From Paracoccaceae bacterium (GTDB lineage: Bacteria > Pseudomonadota > Alphaproteobacteria > Rhizobiales > Stappiaceae), in assembly GCA_013373445.1 (NCBI GenBank), contig JABXHV010000090.1, forward strand, positions 1-51,756: a stretch of DNA of 51,756 nucleotides, read 5' to 3'. The position numbers and the translations under genes were made by a program. The notes under the pieces are model-generated. The model saw only the letters and a program-made list of their open reading frames with translations, was not told where the DNA came from and made no database searches. Each line of letters begins with the position of its first letter. Position 1 is the first letter of the stretch. Shown here piece by piece: positions 1 to 8,754 of this stretch.

Positions 1-1284
1 GGCTGGGCGGATGGCTATCGCAACACGCCGCTGAAAGCCATCGAAGGACTTCAGGACAAGGGCAAGGCGATTGTGGGCCCATGGGTGCACAAATATCCGC
101 ATTTCGCCTGGCCAAAGCCGCGCATGGATTTCCACGCCGAAGCCATCTCCTGGTGGAAACGTTGGCTCGATGATGCCGACAACGGCGCGGAGCAGCTGCC
201 GCAGATGCGCGCCTTTATTCTTGATGGGCCGCGCCCGGCGCTTCGCCGCGAAAACGATCCCGGCTACTGGGTCGCCAAGCAGGACTGGGCAGAGCCGCAG
301 ACGGACAAATTGACTGTTGCTGCCGACGGAACGCTGAATACGTCAGGTTCCAGTGAGGGTGTCGGCGATGTCTATCTGCGATCTCCCCTCGACACCGGCA
401 CGACCGGCGGCGAATGGTTTACCCTGAAGCCGGATGCCGAGATTGCCGGAGACCAGCGCCTTGATGATGGTGGCTCGCTCATTTTCCAGACCGCGCCGCT
501 CGCTGAGGAGGCGGTCTATCTCGGCGCCCCCGAGTTTACAGTCGATGTGGCCTGCGACGGTGATTGGGATAACCTTGCTGTCCGCATCATCGACGTCCAT
601 CCGGACGGGACCGAAACCCGCGCCTGCTACGGCGTCCTGAACCTCGCCCATCGTGACGGATATGCCATGCCCGCCAAGATGCCGCGTGGTGAGAAGACAC
701 GTATCTCTATGCAACTCGATGCCATGGGCTACCGCTTCGCGCCAGGTCACCGCATCAAGATCGCGCTTTCGACAAGTTACTGGCCGATCATTTTGCCGTC
801 GCCCCAGGCGCCCGGCCTGACGATCGACACGGCCAGCATCCGTCTTTGCCTGCCGCTTCTCGGCGAGCACGCACGTATCACTGTTGCAGAGCCGGAAAAT
901 CCCGATCCGTTGCCGACCTACGAAATGCTGCAGCCATCGCAAACACGGCGGTCGGTTGAAAGAGATCTGGTCACCGGACTGACCCACTTCCGCATCTACG
1001 AGGACGCCGGACTGGAAGTGCATCCGAAAAACGGTCTGCGTACCCAGGAAACCCGCAACGAGGACTGGTCCATCGACCCGAATGATCCGCTGTCCATGAG
1101 GGGTGATATCAACTGGCAAACACGCATAGAGCGCGAGGGCTGGTCCGTTGTGACGAAAACCACGACGTCGATGCATTGCACGGAAGAAGACTGGATCATA
1201 TCTGCCAGCGTGACGGCATTCGAGAATGAGCGGGAAATATTCACAAAGTCGTTCGAAAAGCGCATCCCGCGCGACTTCATGTAG
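1..1284 (+). CDS. CocE/NonD-family serine hydrolase, C-terminal part (5' end outside window)
   Basis: The reading frame is open from the first base, so the gene starts upstream; the GTG at 73 is internal and not a true start. The visible 427 residues begin inside the alpha/beta-hydrolase domain. GWADGY at residues 2-7 probably carries the catalytic Asp, and the His just after GPW in GPWVHKYPHF is the expected catalytic His. The nucleophile Ser would lie upstream. From about residue 100 the protein becomes the jelly-roll PepX_C domain typical of cocaine-esterase and X-Pro-dipeptidase relatives. Members hydrolyse esters or amides such as acyl-peptide or cocaine-like bonds; the substrate here cannot be read from sequence. 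Family placement is firm, substrate unknown. Confidence 0.85.
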   Translation, partial: GWADGYRNTPLKAIEGLQDKGKAIVGPWVHKYPHFAWPKPRMDFHAEAISWWKRWLDDADNGAEQLPQMRAFILDGPRPALRRENDPGYWVAKQDWAEPQTDKLTVAADGTLNTSGSSEGVGDVYLRSPLDTGTTGGEWFTLKPDAEIAGDQRLDDGGSLIFQTAPLAEEAVYLGAPEFTVDVACDGDWDNLAVRIIDVHPDGTETRACYGVLNLAHRDGYAMPAKMPRGEKTRISMQLDAMGYRFAPGHRIKIALSTSYWPIILPSPQAPGLTIDTASIRLCLPLLGEHARITVAEPENPDPLPTYEMLQPSQTRRSVERDLVTGLTHFRIYEDAGLEVHPKNGLRTQETRNEDWSIDPNDPLSMRGDINWQTRIEREGWSVVTKTTTSMHCTEEDWIISASVTAFENEREIFTKSFEKRIPRDFM

Positions 1285-1783
1285 CTCGTCCCGCCGCCGA
1301 ACAGTGGCTTCGAAAACGAGCCATTAAAAGTCGGAGGCTTGCGTGAGCAATTGTAAGTTCGCGCGGCACTAGAAATCCAGCAATACTCATCAGGAATGGC
1401 AGCCGATCTATTGGATCGCCGCCATTTCTCGTTCTAACTAATACAATGTCTGCTTCTTATGCTTCGCACACACGACGAGACAATCAGGATACTACCACGA
1501 GTTGATAACAACTCTCATGGGTGCAGAAAAACGTTCGACCGTCTCTGAAAGCGGTCTACGAGTGGGACCCTGAAGACAGGTCCGTTCCGTGCTCCGGGTA
1601 GTTACCTATTGCCGCTTAGCAAATGTAAAGGAGCGGTTGAGAGTGCCAAACGTTAAAGTCTCGGTGTAATCAGGCGTCTGTAAACAACTAAACCGCCCCA
1701 AAAGACGGAGAAGCCTCCAAAACACGGAGACCTCTCATAACGTTAGAGCGGCATCTTGAGATCAGATGCTCCACCAGCTTCAA
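1285..1783. other. 499-bp stretch without a recognisable gene
   Basis: No reading frame on either strand looks coding. It contains an imperfect hairpin at 1395-1426 (AATGGC pairing with GCCATT around a CGATC/GATCG core) followed by TCTCGTTCT, a possible weak terminator for the upstream hydrolase. It also contains a perfect inverted repeat GAGTTG-ATAA-CAACTC at 1499-1514. CGGAGA occurs twice, near 1704 and 1725. There are no tRNA, IS or CRISPR signs. Lower GC than its surroundings suggests a decayed or purely regulatory stretch. Confidence 0.5.
1395..1435 (+). terminator. Possible weak terminator after the CocE-family gene
   Basis: AATGGC (1395-1400) and GCCATT (1421-1426) pair outside CGATC/GATCG with loop TATTG, leaving a small internal mismatch. 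The stem is followed by a T-rich but interrupted run. It lies 110 bp past the stop codon. Confidence 0.35.
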
Positions 1784-2587
1784 TCAATCCGCATAAAGAC
1801 GCGTCAGATCAAAAGCGTGAATGTCCTTCAGGAGGTCTACAAAGCCCCTGGCCGCATGATCTACCGAAGCCTTGCCTTTGTCCGCGGTCGCGTTGGCGGC
1901 GTTGCCGAGCGCACCCTTTGCTCCCAGATCCTGCGCCTTCCAACCAAATTGTTGAGGGCCATGCCCACGCAGGTATTTGAATTCTTTCATGAAGTCCTGC
2001 TGCGCGGAGGTGAAATCTTCTGCATGTTCCATGCGTACGAGTTCGGGATGGAGGTGCAGCATGATGGATGTTTCAACATCACCGCCGTGGATCCCGTAAG
2101 TAAACTCGCGTTCCGAAAAAAGTCCTTCAGGCTGGCCAAACCGCGCCCAGGCGGTGCTGGTGACCAGCATTTGATGGCTGACGCGCAGCTCGCGCGCGAC
2201 GATGTCAATCATCGGTACGTTTCCGCCATGCGAATTGATAAGCACCAGTTTTCGGATGCCGGCACGTGCGACGCTGTGGCCAATTTCCAGCCAGGCTTTT
2301 GTCACCGTTTCCCAAGAGTGTGTCAGGGTGCCTGGCGAAGAAATATGCTCGTTGGATTTTCCGATTGCCTGCGTTGGCAGGAAGGTGACCGGCAGATCTT
2401 CGGGAAGAAGTTCAAGGACCCGTTTGACCTGGCCGTTGGCAATCGCCGTGTCAGTATAGACCGGGAGGTGCGGTCCATGTTGTTCGATGGCGGCGACTGG
2501 AAGGACGGCGATCCAATCGGAAACATTGGGGCTTTTGAAGTCGTTGGTGGTCATTTCATGCCAGTGGTGACGCGGCAAGGGGCTCAT
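1784..2587 (-). CDS. Creatininase-family protein (metal-dependent amidohydrolase)
   Basis: 267 residues, close to the usual length of about 250-270. The family signature EQHGPHLP at residues 35-42 followed by D46 (YTDT), a central NSHGGN loop and a later HGGDVETS segment match the binuclear-metal site of creatinine amidohydrolase relatives. Family members open lactam or cyclic amide rings such as creatinine, or work on riboflavin-pathway and peptide intermediates; the substrate cannot be told here. ATG at 2587 is preceded by AAGGA with about 7 nt spacing. The gene stands alone, divergent from the SprA-like gene across 160 bp. Cytoplasmic: no signal peptide or membrane segment. Confidence 0.85.
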   Translation of the reverse strand: MSPLPRHHWHEMTTNDFKSPNVSDWIAVLPVAAIEQHGPHLPVYTDTAIANGQVKRVLELLPEDLPVTFLPTQAIGKSNEHISSPGTLTHSWETVTKAWLEIGHSVARAGIRKLVLINSHGGNVPMIDIVARELRVSHQMLVTSTAWARFGQPEGLFSEREFTYGIHGGDVETSIMLHLHPELVRMEHAEDFTSAQQDFMKEFKYLRGHGPQQFGWKAQDLGAKGALGNAANATADKGKASVDHAARGFVDLLKDIHAFDLTRLYAD

Positions 2588-2747
2588 GATGGGTCCTTAT
2601 TTTGGGGGAAGGTGTGGCCACCATAACTCTAAATTCGAGCTGCGTCAGCGCTATAAATTGATATTTGCAGCGGCTGCTCACGAAGTTCTGATGTCCGGTT
2701 TCCGGTCTGTTAAGATGTCGTAAGGAAAAGTTGACGATCATTCACAC

Positions 2748-3668
2748 ATGTTGCGTGTCGATCAGTCCATTCTGCCTGTTGCGATACCTCGGGCGGTTGC
2801 TGCCGGCTCGGGGGCACCGGTGCATGGCGGCCATGACAAGGCTTCCCGGGCGCCACAAACAGCGCCCGTTACACAAATCCGCGGTGCAAGCGGATCTACA
2901 ACGTCAGATCGGCTGTCCAAAGATACAATCTTGTTGCTTCAGGAGGAGGCACCATCTGCTGCTCCAAACTCGCCAACGAACTCGGATCAGGTGAGCAACA
3001 AGCAGCCTGACGGTAACGAGCCCAGTGACGGCCAGGCATCCAGCAATGATCCGGCCGACGCAAAAGGTGGAGCCAACATCGCGGCGGAAGGTGATGTCGC
3101 TGCAGGAGAGCCGTCCGAAGAGGAAGCCGATGCTGATGGTCTGACCGAGGAAGAAGAGAAGCAGGTCAGGGAATTGGCTGCGCGGGACCGTGAGGTCCGC
3201 GCGCATGAACAGGCCCATGCCCGCGTCGGCGGGGCCTATGCGGGCGCGCCATCCTATACGTTCCAGCAGGGGCCGGATGGCAAACGCTATGCCATCGGCG
3301 GTGAGGTCTCCATCGACACTTCGTCAGAGCGTACACCTGAGGCCACAGTGCGAAAAATGCAGGTGGTCATCCGCGCAGCAACAGCGCCTGCAGAGCCATC
3401 ACCCCAGGACATGAAGGTCGCACAGCAGGCCCGTTCAACATTGCAGGCTGCTCAAGCGGAAGTGAGGGCAGAGCGAGCCGAAGACCTTCGCGGTGAAGAT
3501 AACGAAGGGGGCGCTGTCGGAGAAGGACAATCGGCACCCGCTGCAGATGAGGGTTCAGTTTCTTCCGGGGTGGATCGCGGGGCTGCGGAAACGGCATCGA
3601 TCTATCGTGATGTGCAAGAGCGCGGAGCCACAGGTGATCCATCCGAACGCCCTGGCTTTTTCGCCTAA
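2748..3668 (+). CDS. SprA-related putative metalloprotease (CJM1_0395-type)
   Basis: 306 residues. The N-terminal half is low complexity and acidic (Pro, Ser, Glu and Asp rich). The conserved core begins near residue 140 and contains HEQAH at about 153-157, an HExxH-type zinc-binding helix, followed by YTFQQGPDGKRYAIGGEVSID, the hallmark stretch of the SprA-related family. The C-terminal part is Ala/Glu rich and probably helical. Family members are annotated as putative metalloproteases on the HExxH motif alone; I know of no proven substrate. There is no signal peptide. A possible ribosome site (AAGGA) is too far upstream, so the start is uncertain. It is convergent with the next gene with only 5 bp between stops. 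Confidence 0.75.
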   Translation: MLRVDQSILPVAIPRAVAAGSGAPVHGGHDKASRAPQTAPVTQIRGASGSTTSDRLSKDTILLLQEEAPSAAPNSPTNSDQVSNKQPDGNEPSDGQASSNDPADAKGGANIAAEGDVAAGEPSEEEADADGLTEEEEKQVRELAARDREVRAHEQAHARVGGAYAGAPSYTFQQGPDGKRYAIGGEVSIDTSSERTPEATVRKMQVVIRAATAPAEPSPQDMKVAQQARSTLQAAQAEVRAERAEDLRGEDNEGGAVGEGQSAPAADEGSVSSGVDRGAAETASIYRDVQERGATGDPSERPGFFA

Positions 3669-3673
3669 AACCG

Positions 3674-4369
3674 CTACTTTTTCAGATGATTGAGAAGTGT
3701 GGTTCCTGTCGGGGTCACTCGAAAGCGCAGGTTGCCCGTCCGCGGAGAGGTTGTGCGCTCTGCAAGGCCCTTGTCGATCAGTTTTTCAATAACCTTGCTG
3801 GTTTCGTCTCTTGCCAGCTCTGCACTTCTGGCGATCCCGGTGGCGGTTCTCATTGTGAGGCTTCCGGTCGATTGCAACACCTTGGCTTCCTTGTCATCCA
3901 GTGAGGCGACCAGCTTCTTGATCGCCGGAGCATCAATGTCAGCTGCCGGTACGGGTGTTGGGGCCTGCGCATGGACGTTGTCGATCAGTTCCTCCATCTC
4001 CTCACTGCTTTGCTCCGCAAGCCGTTCTGCATTCTCGACCTTTTGCTGCATTTCAGAGAGAAGTTTTTGCGAGATCGTTGTCATGAATGCGCGTGCAGAA
4101 AAACCGGCAACGACGCAGAAGCCGGCAAAGATAAAGACGTTTTCGCCCGTTCCCATGTTCTTAATCAGGTCGGATTGGGCCATGGAGAGGAACAGGGGCA
4201 CGGCGACAGCTGCGATGATGCCGACAACCACATAGCCATAGCCACTGTAGCGGATCTGAGCAGCGCTATCGTCTGTGTTTGATGACAGAAGCCACGCCGC
4301 AAAGCCGCCGAGCCCGCCGCAAACAACCATAATTGCGATTACTGTTCCCGACTGTGCAAGATCCGGCAT
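3674..4369 (-). CDS. Three-helix membrane protein with C-terminal winged helix (YEATS-associated-like)
   Basis: Three hydrophobic segments fill the N-terminal third (roughly residues 7-29, 43-62 and 76-95). They are followed by a coiled-coil stretch rich in Glu/Gln (about 100-140). The C-terminal domain of about 75 residues has the look of a MarR/ArsR-type winged helix: an ATGIARSAELARDETSKVIEKL recognition region, then a beta wing ending LRFRVTPTGTTLL. From memory it resembles the YEATS-associated three-TM family; no YEATS gene is nearby. The start is chosen at the second ATG (4369) because GGAGG lies 5 nt upstream; the ATG at 4381 has no ribosome site. A membrane-anchored DNA-binding or signalling role is inference. 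Confidence 0.65.
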   Translation of the reverse strand: MPDLAQSGTVIAIMVVCGGLGGFAAWLLSSNTDDSAAQIRYSGYGYVVVGIIAAVAVPLFLSMAQSDLIKNMGTGENVFIFAGFCVVAGFSARAFMTTISQKLLSEMQQKVENAERLAEQSSEEMEELIDNVHAQAPTPVPAADIDAPAIKKLVASLDDKEAKVLQSTGSLTMRTATGIARSAELARDETSKVIEKLIDKGLAERTTSPRTGNLRFRVTPTGTTLLNHLKK

Positions 4370-4384
4370 GGCATCCTCCATCTA

Positions 4385-4440
4385 CAGAAAAATGCTATTA
4401 TAGAGTGTATTTATAATCTTCACAATTCGCCTTGTTTTTT
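4385..4440. promoter_or_regulatory. AT-rich divergent promoter region
   Basis: A perfect -10-like TATAAT lies at 4412-4417 on the plus strand, and ATTATA at 4396-4401 gives a TATAAT on the minus strand. The two would serve the MFS gene and the winged-helix membrane gene. No convincing -35 boxes are visible. Confidence 0.35.
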
Positions 4441-4512
4441 CTCGCAGTCTGCTGTCCAAAATGGCAAACTCCGCTGGCTCCGAATTATCTCTCCCTCTTT
4501 TTGGTTTTGTTG

Positions 4513-5664
4513 ATGTTGATCAATCGCGCCCGCGCAGCGACGGGCTACAGTTTCTTTGTCCTTGGCTCTCTGCTCGGCTCATGGGCGTCTCGGATTCCCG
4601 ATATTCAAATTCAGTTGAGCGTTTCGGAGGCGGATTTTGGATTGCTCTTGCTGGCAATGGCAATCGGTGCTGTCGTTTCCTTGCCTCTCAGCGGCACATT
4701 GATGGGGCGTTTCGGGGCTGCCCGGATGACCAAGATCTTCGGAATTGTTGTGGTTGTGCTGTTTGCAGCAGTGCCTTTGATCTCAAGTTTCCTTGCGATT
4801 TTGCCATTGGTGCTCGCCATCGGTTTTGCGATGGGAACGCTTGATGTTTCGATGAATGGTTGGGGCGCCGAGGTCGAGGAGGACATCGGGCGCTCCGTCA
4901 TGCAGTCGTTTCATGGACTTTACAGTCTGGGCGCCGCAGTCGGTGCAGGTGTCGGTGCGTTGACGCTCATGCTTGAATGGTCAACAACGCTGCATTTTGC
5001 TGTATGGACAGTGATTGTTCTGGTGCCGCAGTTTCTTGTGGTTCAGACGCACTGGTGTCCTGTGCAGCTTGACGAAGAGCTCCACACAGGCTCGCTGTTT
5101 GCGATTCCCAAAGGTGCATTGCTTTATGTTGGACTGATGGCTCTAGCCGCTGCGCTGGCTGAAGGTGCCAACACAGATTGGGCTGCGCTTTACCAAATTC
5201 GTGAACTGGGTATCGACCCTGCAGATGCTGCGACCAGTTTTTCGGTGTTTTCTGTTGCGATGCTTGCCTTACGCATGTTCGGAGACCGTCTGGTTGAGCG
5301 CTTCGGAGCTGTTCTGATCGCGAGGATCAGCGGCGTTCTGGCATGTGTCGGTGCAGTCATGCTGGTCTACGGAGGCGGAATCTGGACCATCTGGACTGCG
5401 CTCGCGATCATGGGAGTCGGCAACGCACTCATCTTTCCACTCGCGATCTCTCGAGCTGCGATGCAACCAGGTGTGCCAAAAGGTGTCGCAATTGCGTCGG
5501 TCGCGACACTTGGATATGGCGCCTTTCTTCTTGGCCCCCCGCTGCTTGGATTTGTTGCCGAGCTTGTGTCGTTACGCGCAGTTTTCGTGATCGTGGTGTT
5601 TGTTGGCTTCCTGGTGCCCTTGTTTGCCGGATGGTTTGAAAAACCTGTGCGGGCCAAACCATAA
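4513..5664 (+). CDS. MFS transporter (YbjJ/fucose-permease-like)
   Basis: 383 residues with about 12 hydrophobic helices. The first is preceded by a short basic N-terminus (INRAR), and the TM1 region carries GSWASRIPDIQ, a typical start for this MFS branch; loop 2-3 shows a GRFG-type MFS motif. I place the start at the ATG at 4513, in frame with a possible TTG at 4432. The longer form would add a hydrophobic stretch not seen in relatives; neither start has a good ribosome site. Substrate unknown: relatives export small metabolites or import sugars. Convergent with the next MFS gene (44 bp between stops), so the two carriers are not one operon. Confidence 0.8.
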   Translation: MLINRARAATGYSFFVLGSLLGSWASRIPDIQIQLSVSEADFGLLLLAMAIGAVVSLPLSGTLMGRFGAARMTKIFGIVVVVLFAAVPLISSFLAILPLVLAIGFAMGTLDVSMNGWGAEVEEDIGRSVMQSFHGLYSLGAAVGAGVGALTLMLEWSTTLHFAVWTVIVLVPQFLVVQTHWCPVQLDEELHTGSLFAIPKGALLYVGLMALAAALAEGANTDWAALYQIRELGIDPADAATSFSVFSVAMLALRMFGDRLVERFGAVLIARISGVLACVGAVMLVYGGGIWTIWTALAIMGVGNALIFPLAISRAAMQPGVPKGVAIASVATLGYGAFLLGPPLLGFVAELVSLRAVFVIVVFVGFLVPLFAGWFEKPVRAKP

Positions 5665-5708
5665 CAGTGGCAAATCTTGACAGGGACCGCCCGTGGTCAG
5701 GTTTGCAG

Positions 5709-6893
5709 TCAACCCTCGATCTTGTTGGCGCACCAAATGAGCAACGTTCCCGCTATCATCAGTCCGACAGTTAGCGTGAGCGGAGCCAGATAGCTGCCGG
5801 TTGCGGCAACCATCCATCCTGTAGAGGCGGGCCCCAGGATTTGGCCGCCGCCGTAAAGCAGTGTCATTCGTGCCATTCCAGCGCCTGGATTTTGAGGCAT
5901 TTTCAGTCCGGTGAGCATCAAGGACAATGACACTACGGCCATGAAGCAGCCGCCAAACAAAATTGCTGAGCCAAATGGAACGATCACGCCTGCAGGAAAG
6001 GCGTATCCGACGAGTGACACCGTTTGACCGGCAATGCAGATCAGCAGCACTGTCTGGAGGCCCCATTTTCGCGCTGCTAGCGAACCAAGCAGTGCGCCAA
6101 TCGCTGTGGCCAGTCCAAGGATAATCCAAATGAGGACAGCAGCATTGTTGGAGCCAATCCGTTCTGCATGAATATCGACGCTGAATGTTGCTCCCACCGC
6201 ATAGCCCCATCCGGCTGCAAAGTAACCGGCTCCAAAAAGCCAAAACCATGTTTTTGTTGCTGGCGCATATTCACCGCTCCCCTGGCTTGTTGCTCTTCTG
6301 GCCTCGCCATCCGGCCGCGGTGTGAGGCTCCAGGCGAAGGGAAACAGGATGGCTGAAAGGATGGCAAATACCATCCACTGGTTTGCCCAAGGCATATCAG
6401 TATTCAAAAGCAGGGCCACAAGACCGGAAAGGAAAATGCCCAATCCCAAGCCGACATAGTGTGGCCCAAGGTCTGGGCGCAACTTGTGCTGCCTGAGCCA
6501 GATCAAAATGAACTCAGCGGCTAAGAGCATTCCTGCTGCGCCGGCGAAGCCGCCCGCCAGTCTCGATAGTCCCCACAAATACACGTTGTCTGTCAGGGCC
6601 ATGGCAAAGGTACTGACGACTGCAAGAATAAGGCCTGCTCGGAACAGCAGCACACGAATGGAGCCGTTGCGCAAAACAGACAAAATGACCGCGCCTATGA
6701 TGTAGCCGACATAGATCAAAGCTCCCAGCACACCACTGGCCTGGATCGACAAGACACCTTGGTCCTGCATTACTGTCAAAAGCGGTGTGTAAGCAAAACG
6801 TGCGATGCCCACGGTCAAAAGCTGCGTTGCGATGCCGCCAGCGTAGGTTTTGATGATCTGGTTCTGGGAAACAGAATGGAGTACATCGGTCAT
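5709..6893 (-). CDS. YbfB/YjiJ-family MFS transporter
   Basis: 394 residues, 12 predicted helices. The N-terminus (IATQLLTVGIARFAYTPLL) is characteristic of the YbfB/YjiJ branch of the major facilitator superfamily. The start is set at ATG 6893; an in-frame upstream start at 6929 would add 12 polar residues not expected in the family. The gene is third in a minus-strand run after the Rid-like gene and 8-oxoguanine deaminase (98 bp from the deaminase stop). A role in moving a purine or its breakdown product across the inner membrane is therefore reasonable inference, but the family has no firmly known substrate. Confidence 0.8.
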   Translation of the reverse strand: MTDVLHSVSQNQIIKTYAGGIATQLLTVGIARFAYTPLLTVMQDQGVLSIQASGVLGALIYVGYIIGAVILSVLRNGSIRVLLFRAGLILAVVSTFAMALTDNVYLWGLSRLAGGFAGAAGMLLAAEFILIWLRQHKLRPDLGPHYVGLGLGIFLSGLVALLLNTDMPWANQWMVFAILSAILFPFAWSLTPRPDGEARRATSQGSGEYAPATKTWFWLFGAGYFAAGWGYAVGATFSVDIHAERIGSNNAAVLIWIILGLATAIGALLGSLAARKWGLQTVLLICIAGQTVSLVGYAFPAGVIVPFGSAILFGGCFMAVVSLSLMLTGLKMPQNPGAGMARMTLLYGGGQILGPASTGWMVAATGSYLAPLTLTVGLMIAGTLLIWCANKIEG

Positions 6894-6991
6894 GTGGCAA
6901 TCTATAAGCCAGTCCTTACAGATTGCCACTGACTTTTTATCAGGTCACCGTGACGCGCTGATCCGCAGTCGATTGGTCTGAATTCTCGGTG

Positions 6992-8335
6992 TCAGAGGCT
7001 TTCGAGAAAGCGTTTGGCAGCTTCCCCGTGCTCATAGCGCAATTCGCCAACGTCAATGGTTGTTGGAATCGCGTCAACCACAGTCCACTCCCCACCGATC
7101 ATGACCCGATCAGCAGAATGGGCACCGCACAACACCAAGGCGGCCAATGGGTCGCCTGCGCCCGAAAAGCGCAATTCATCCAAGGTATAGAAGGACATAT
7201 CGGCCATCATGCCAAGCTTTAGTGCCCCGATGTCCTCGCGTCCCAGGCAGCGTGCAGATCCTTCCGTTGCCCATCTGAAAGCATCGTAGTGCGTTACGCT
7301 TGCCGCATCATAGGTGAGTCGGTTGATCATGAGTGCGTGACGAACTCCTTCGATGAGGTTGGAGTTGTCATTGGATGCAGAACCGTCCACGCCGAGACCA
7401 ACTGGAGATCCTGCAGCCTCCAGCTCTTTGGTGCGGCACTGACCGGACGCAAGTACCATGTTTGACGTTGGACAATGACAAACGCCGACGCAGGCGTGGC
7501 CAAGCCGCTTGACTTCATCGTCGTTGAAATGAATGCCATGGGCAAGCCAGACACGCTCGTTCAGCCAGCCACATTCTTCGAGGTAGTCAACCGGACGGCA
7601 GTTGAAGTTCTCGACGCAGTACTTGTCTTCGTCAATGGTTTCGCCAAGGTGAGTGTGAAGGCGACAGTCATATTTCTCGGCAAGTGTCACACTCTCCTGC
7701 ATGAGGCGTTTGGTGACGGTAAACGGGGCACAGGGGGCAAGTGCGACCTGCAATTTGGAGCCCTTTGAGGTGTCGTGATACTTCGAGAGCACACGTTCAC
7801 AGTCCGCGAGAATGGTGTCTTCGTCCTGCACAACGGTGTCGGGCGGCAAGCCGCCGTCTTTCTGACTAAGGTTCATCGAACCACGTGTCAGCGTCATACG
7901 CAGTCCAACACGCTCGGCTTCTTCGGCCTGGATGTCCATTGCACTCTCCAGCCCTTCCGGGAACAGGTAGTGATGGTCGGAGGCTGCAGTACAGCCGGAC
8001 ATCATAAGCTCGGTCAAAGCGAGGCGGGTGCCAAGACGAAAGGTCTCTGGCGTGACGTTCCTTGCCCAAATCGGGTAAAGCGCATTCAACCAGGGAAAGA
8101 GCTCTTTGTTGATGGCATCCGGGTGCGCGCGTGTCAGTGTCTGAAAGAAGTGATGGTGTGTATTCACCAAACCGGGCGTAACCACGTGCCGTGACGCGTC
8201 GAATGTCTGGTCGACCGGAAGCATTGGCTCTTTGCCCTTCCCGATCAACTCGACGATTACGCCGTCTTCAATGACCAAACCCCGTTCTGCTCCCTCCGCT
8301 AGAATGGCGATTGGGTCCTTGATCCAGACACGCAT
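6992..8335 (-). CDS. 8-oxoguanine deaminase (amidohydrolase superfamily)
   Basis: 447 residues, as expected for PA0142-type 8-oxoguanine deaminases, which convert 8-oxoguanine to uric acid and ammonia in the cytoplasm. Visible metal-site motifs are HHH at residues 60-62 in VNTHHHFFQTLTR, LHTHLGE in the middle, HGIHFNDDE and GVDGSASND. CHCPTSNMVLASG is the usual loop of guanine-deaminase/AtzB-like enzymes. GAGGA lies about 8 nt before ATG 8335. It follows the Rid-like gene by 32 bp and precedes a YbfB-type carrier, pointing to a small purine-salvage or catabolic operon. The main alternative is another aminohydrolase (guanine or s-triazine) of the same clade. Confidence 0.85.
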   Translation of the reverse strand: MRVWIKDPIAILAEGAERGLVIEDGVIVELIGKGKEPMLPVDQTFDASRHVVTPGLVNTHHHFFQTLTRAHPDAINKELFPWLNALYPIWARNVTPETFRLGTRLALTELMMSGCTAASDHHYLFPEGLESAMDIQAEEAERVGLRMTLTRGSMNLSQKDGGLPPDTVVQDEDTILADCERVLSKYHDTSKGSKLQVALAPCAPFTVTKRLMQESVTLAEKYDCRLHTHLGETIDEDKYCVENFNCRPVDYLEECGWLNERVWLAHGIHFNDDEVKRLGHACVGVCHCPTSNMVLASGQCRTKELEAAGSPVGLGVDGSASNDNSNLIEGVRHALMINRLTYDAASVTHYDAFRWATEGSARCLGREDIGALKLGMMADMSFYTLDELRFSGAGDPLAALVLCGAHSADRVMIGGEWTVVDAIPTTIDVGELRYEHGEAAKRFLESL

Positions 8336-8367
8336 ATGTTCGTCCTCAACTTAAATTTTCAAAATTG

Positions 8368-8754
8368 TTATGGCTTCGCTGCGACGACTTCAACTTCAAC
8401 CACGAATTGTTCACGGGTAAACCCACCGACGATCATAAGTGTTGAGGCAGGTGGGGGAGAGGACGTGAATTCGTCGCGCGCCTTCATGTAACCTTGCATG
8501 TGTTCGCGGCCTGTTACATAGGCGTTGATGCGCACAATATCCGACAGGTTCATGCCTCCAGCGGCTAGAATGTGGCGTATGTTTTCGAAGCAAAGGCGCG
8601 TTTGATCCTCAACGCTTTCCGGGATCGTTTCGTCGGCGGCGATCCCAAGTTGGCCGGATGCGAAAATCAGGCGATGATCTGCAGGAACTTCAATGCCATG
8701 GCTGTATTTGGCGAAAGGTGCGCGAATTGCAGATGGAAGCAGGGGATTTGACAT
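8368..8754 (-). CDS. Rid (YjgF/YER057c) family protein without the RidA arginine
   Basis: 128 residues, normal for the trimeric Rid fold; LIFASGQLGI and VEVEVVA match the conserved beta strands. In RidA enzymes that hydrolyse 2-aminoacrylate, an Arg follows Pro-Ala near residue 105. Here the matching segment is PPASTLM, with Ser instead of Arg, so classic imine deaminase activity is unlikely. Such divergent Rids are common in heterocycle-degradation operons. It is first in the minus-strand run, with GAGGA 4 nt before ATG 8754. Likely role: a partner hydrolase for an unstable amino or imino intermediate, or a ring-product scavenger, in the pathway containing 8-oxoguanine deaminase. Confidence 0.85.
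   Translation of the reverse strand: MSNPLLPSAIRAPFAKYSHGIEVPADHRLIFASGQLGIAADETIPESVEDQTRLCFENIRHILAAGGMNLSDIVRINAYVTGREHMQGYMKARDEFTSSPPPASTLMIVGGFTREQFVVEVEVVAAKP

Noticed and set aside
1766-2626. 286-codon plus-strand frame over the creatininase-family gene
   Set aside because: The minus strand carries all the family motifs and a ribosome site; the plus frame has no recognisable composition.
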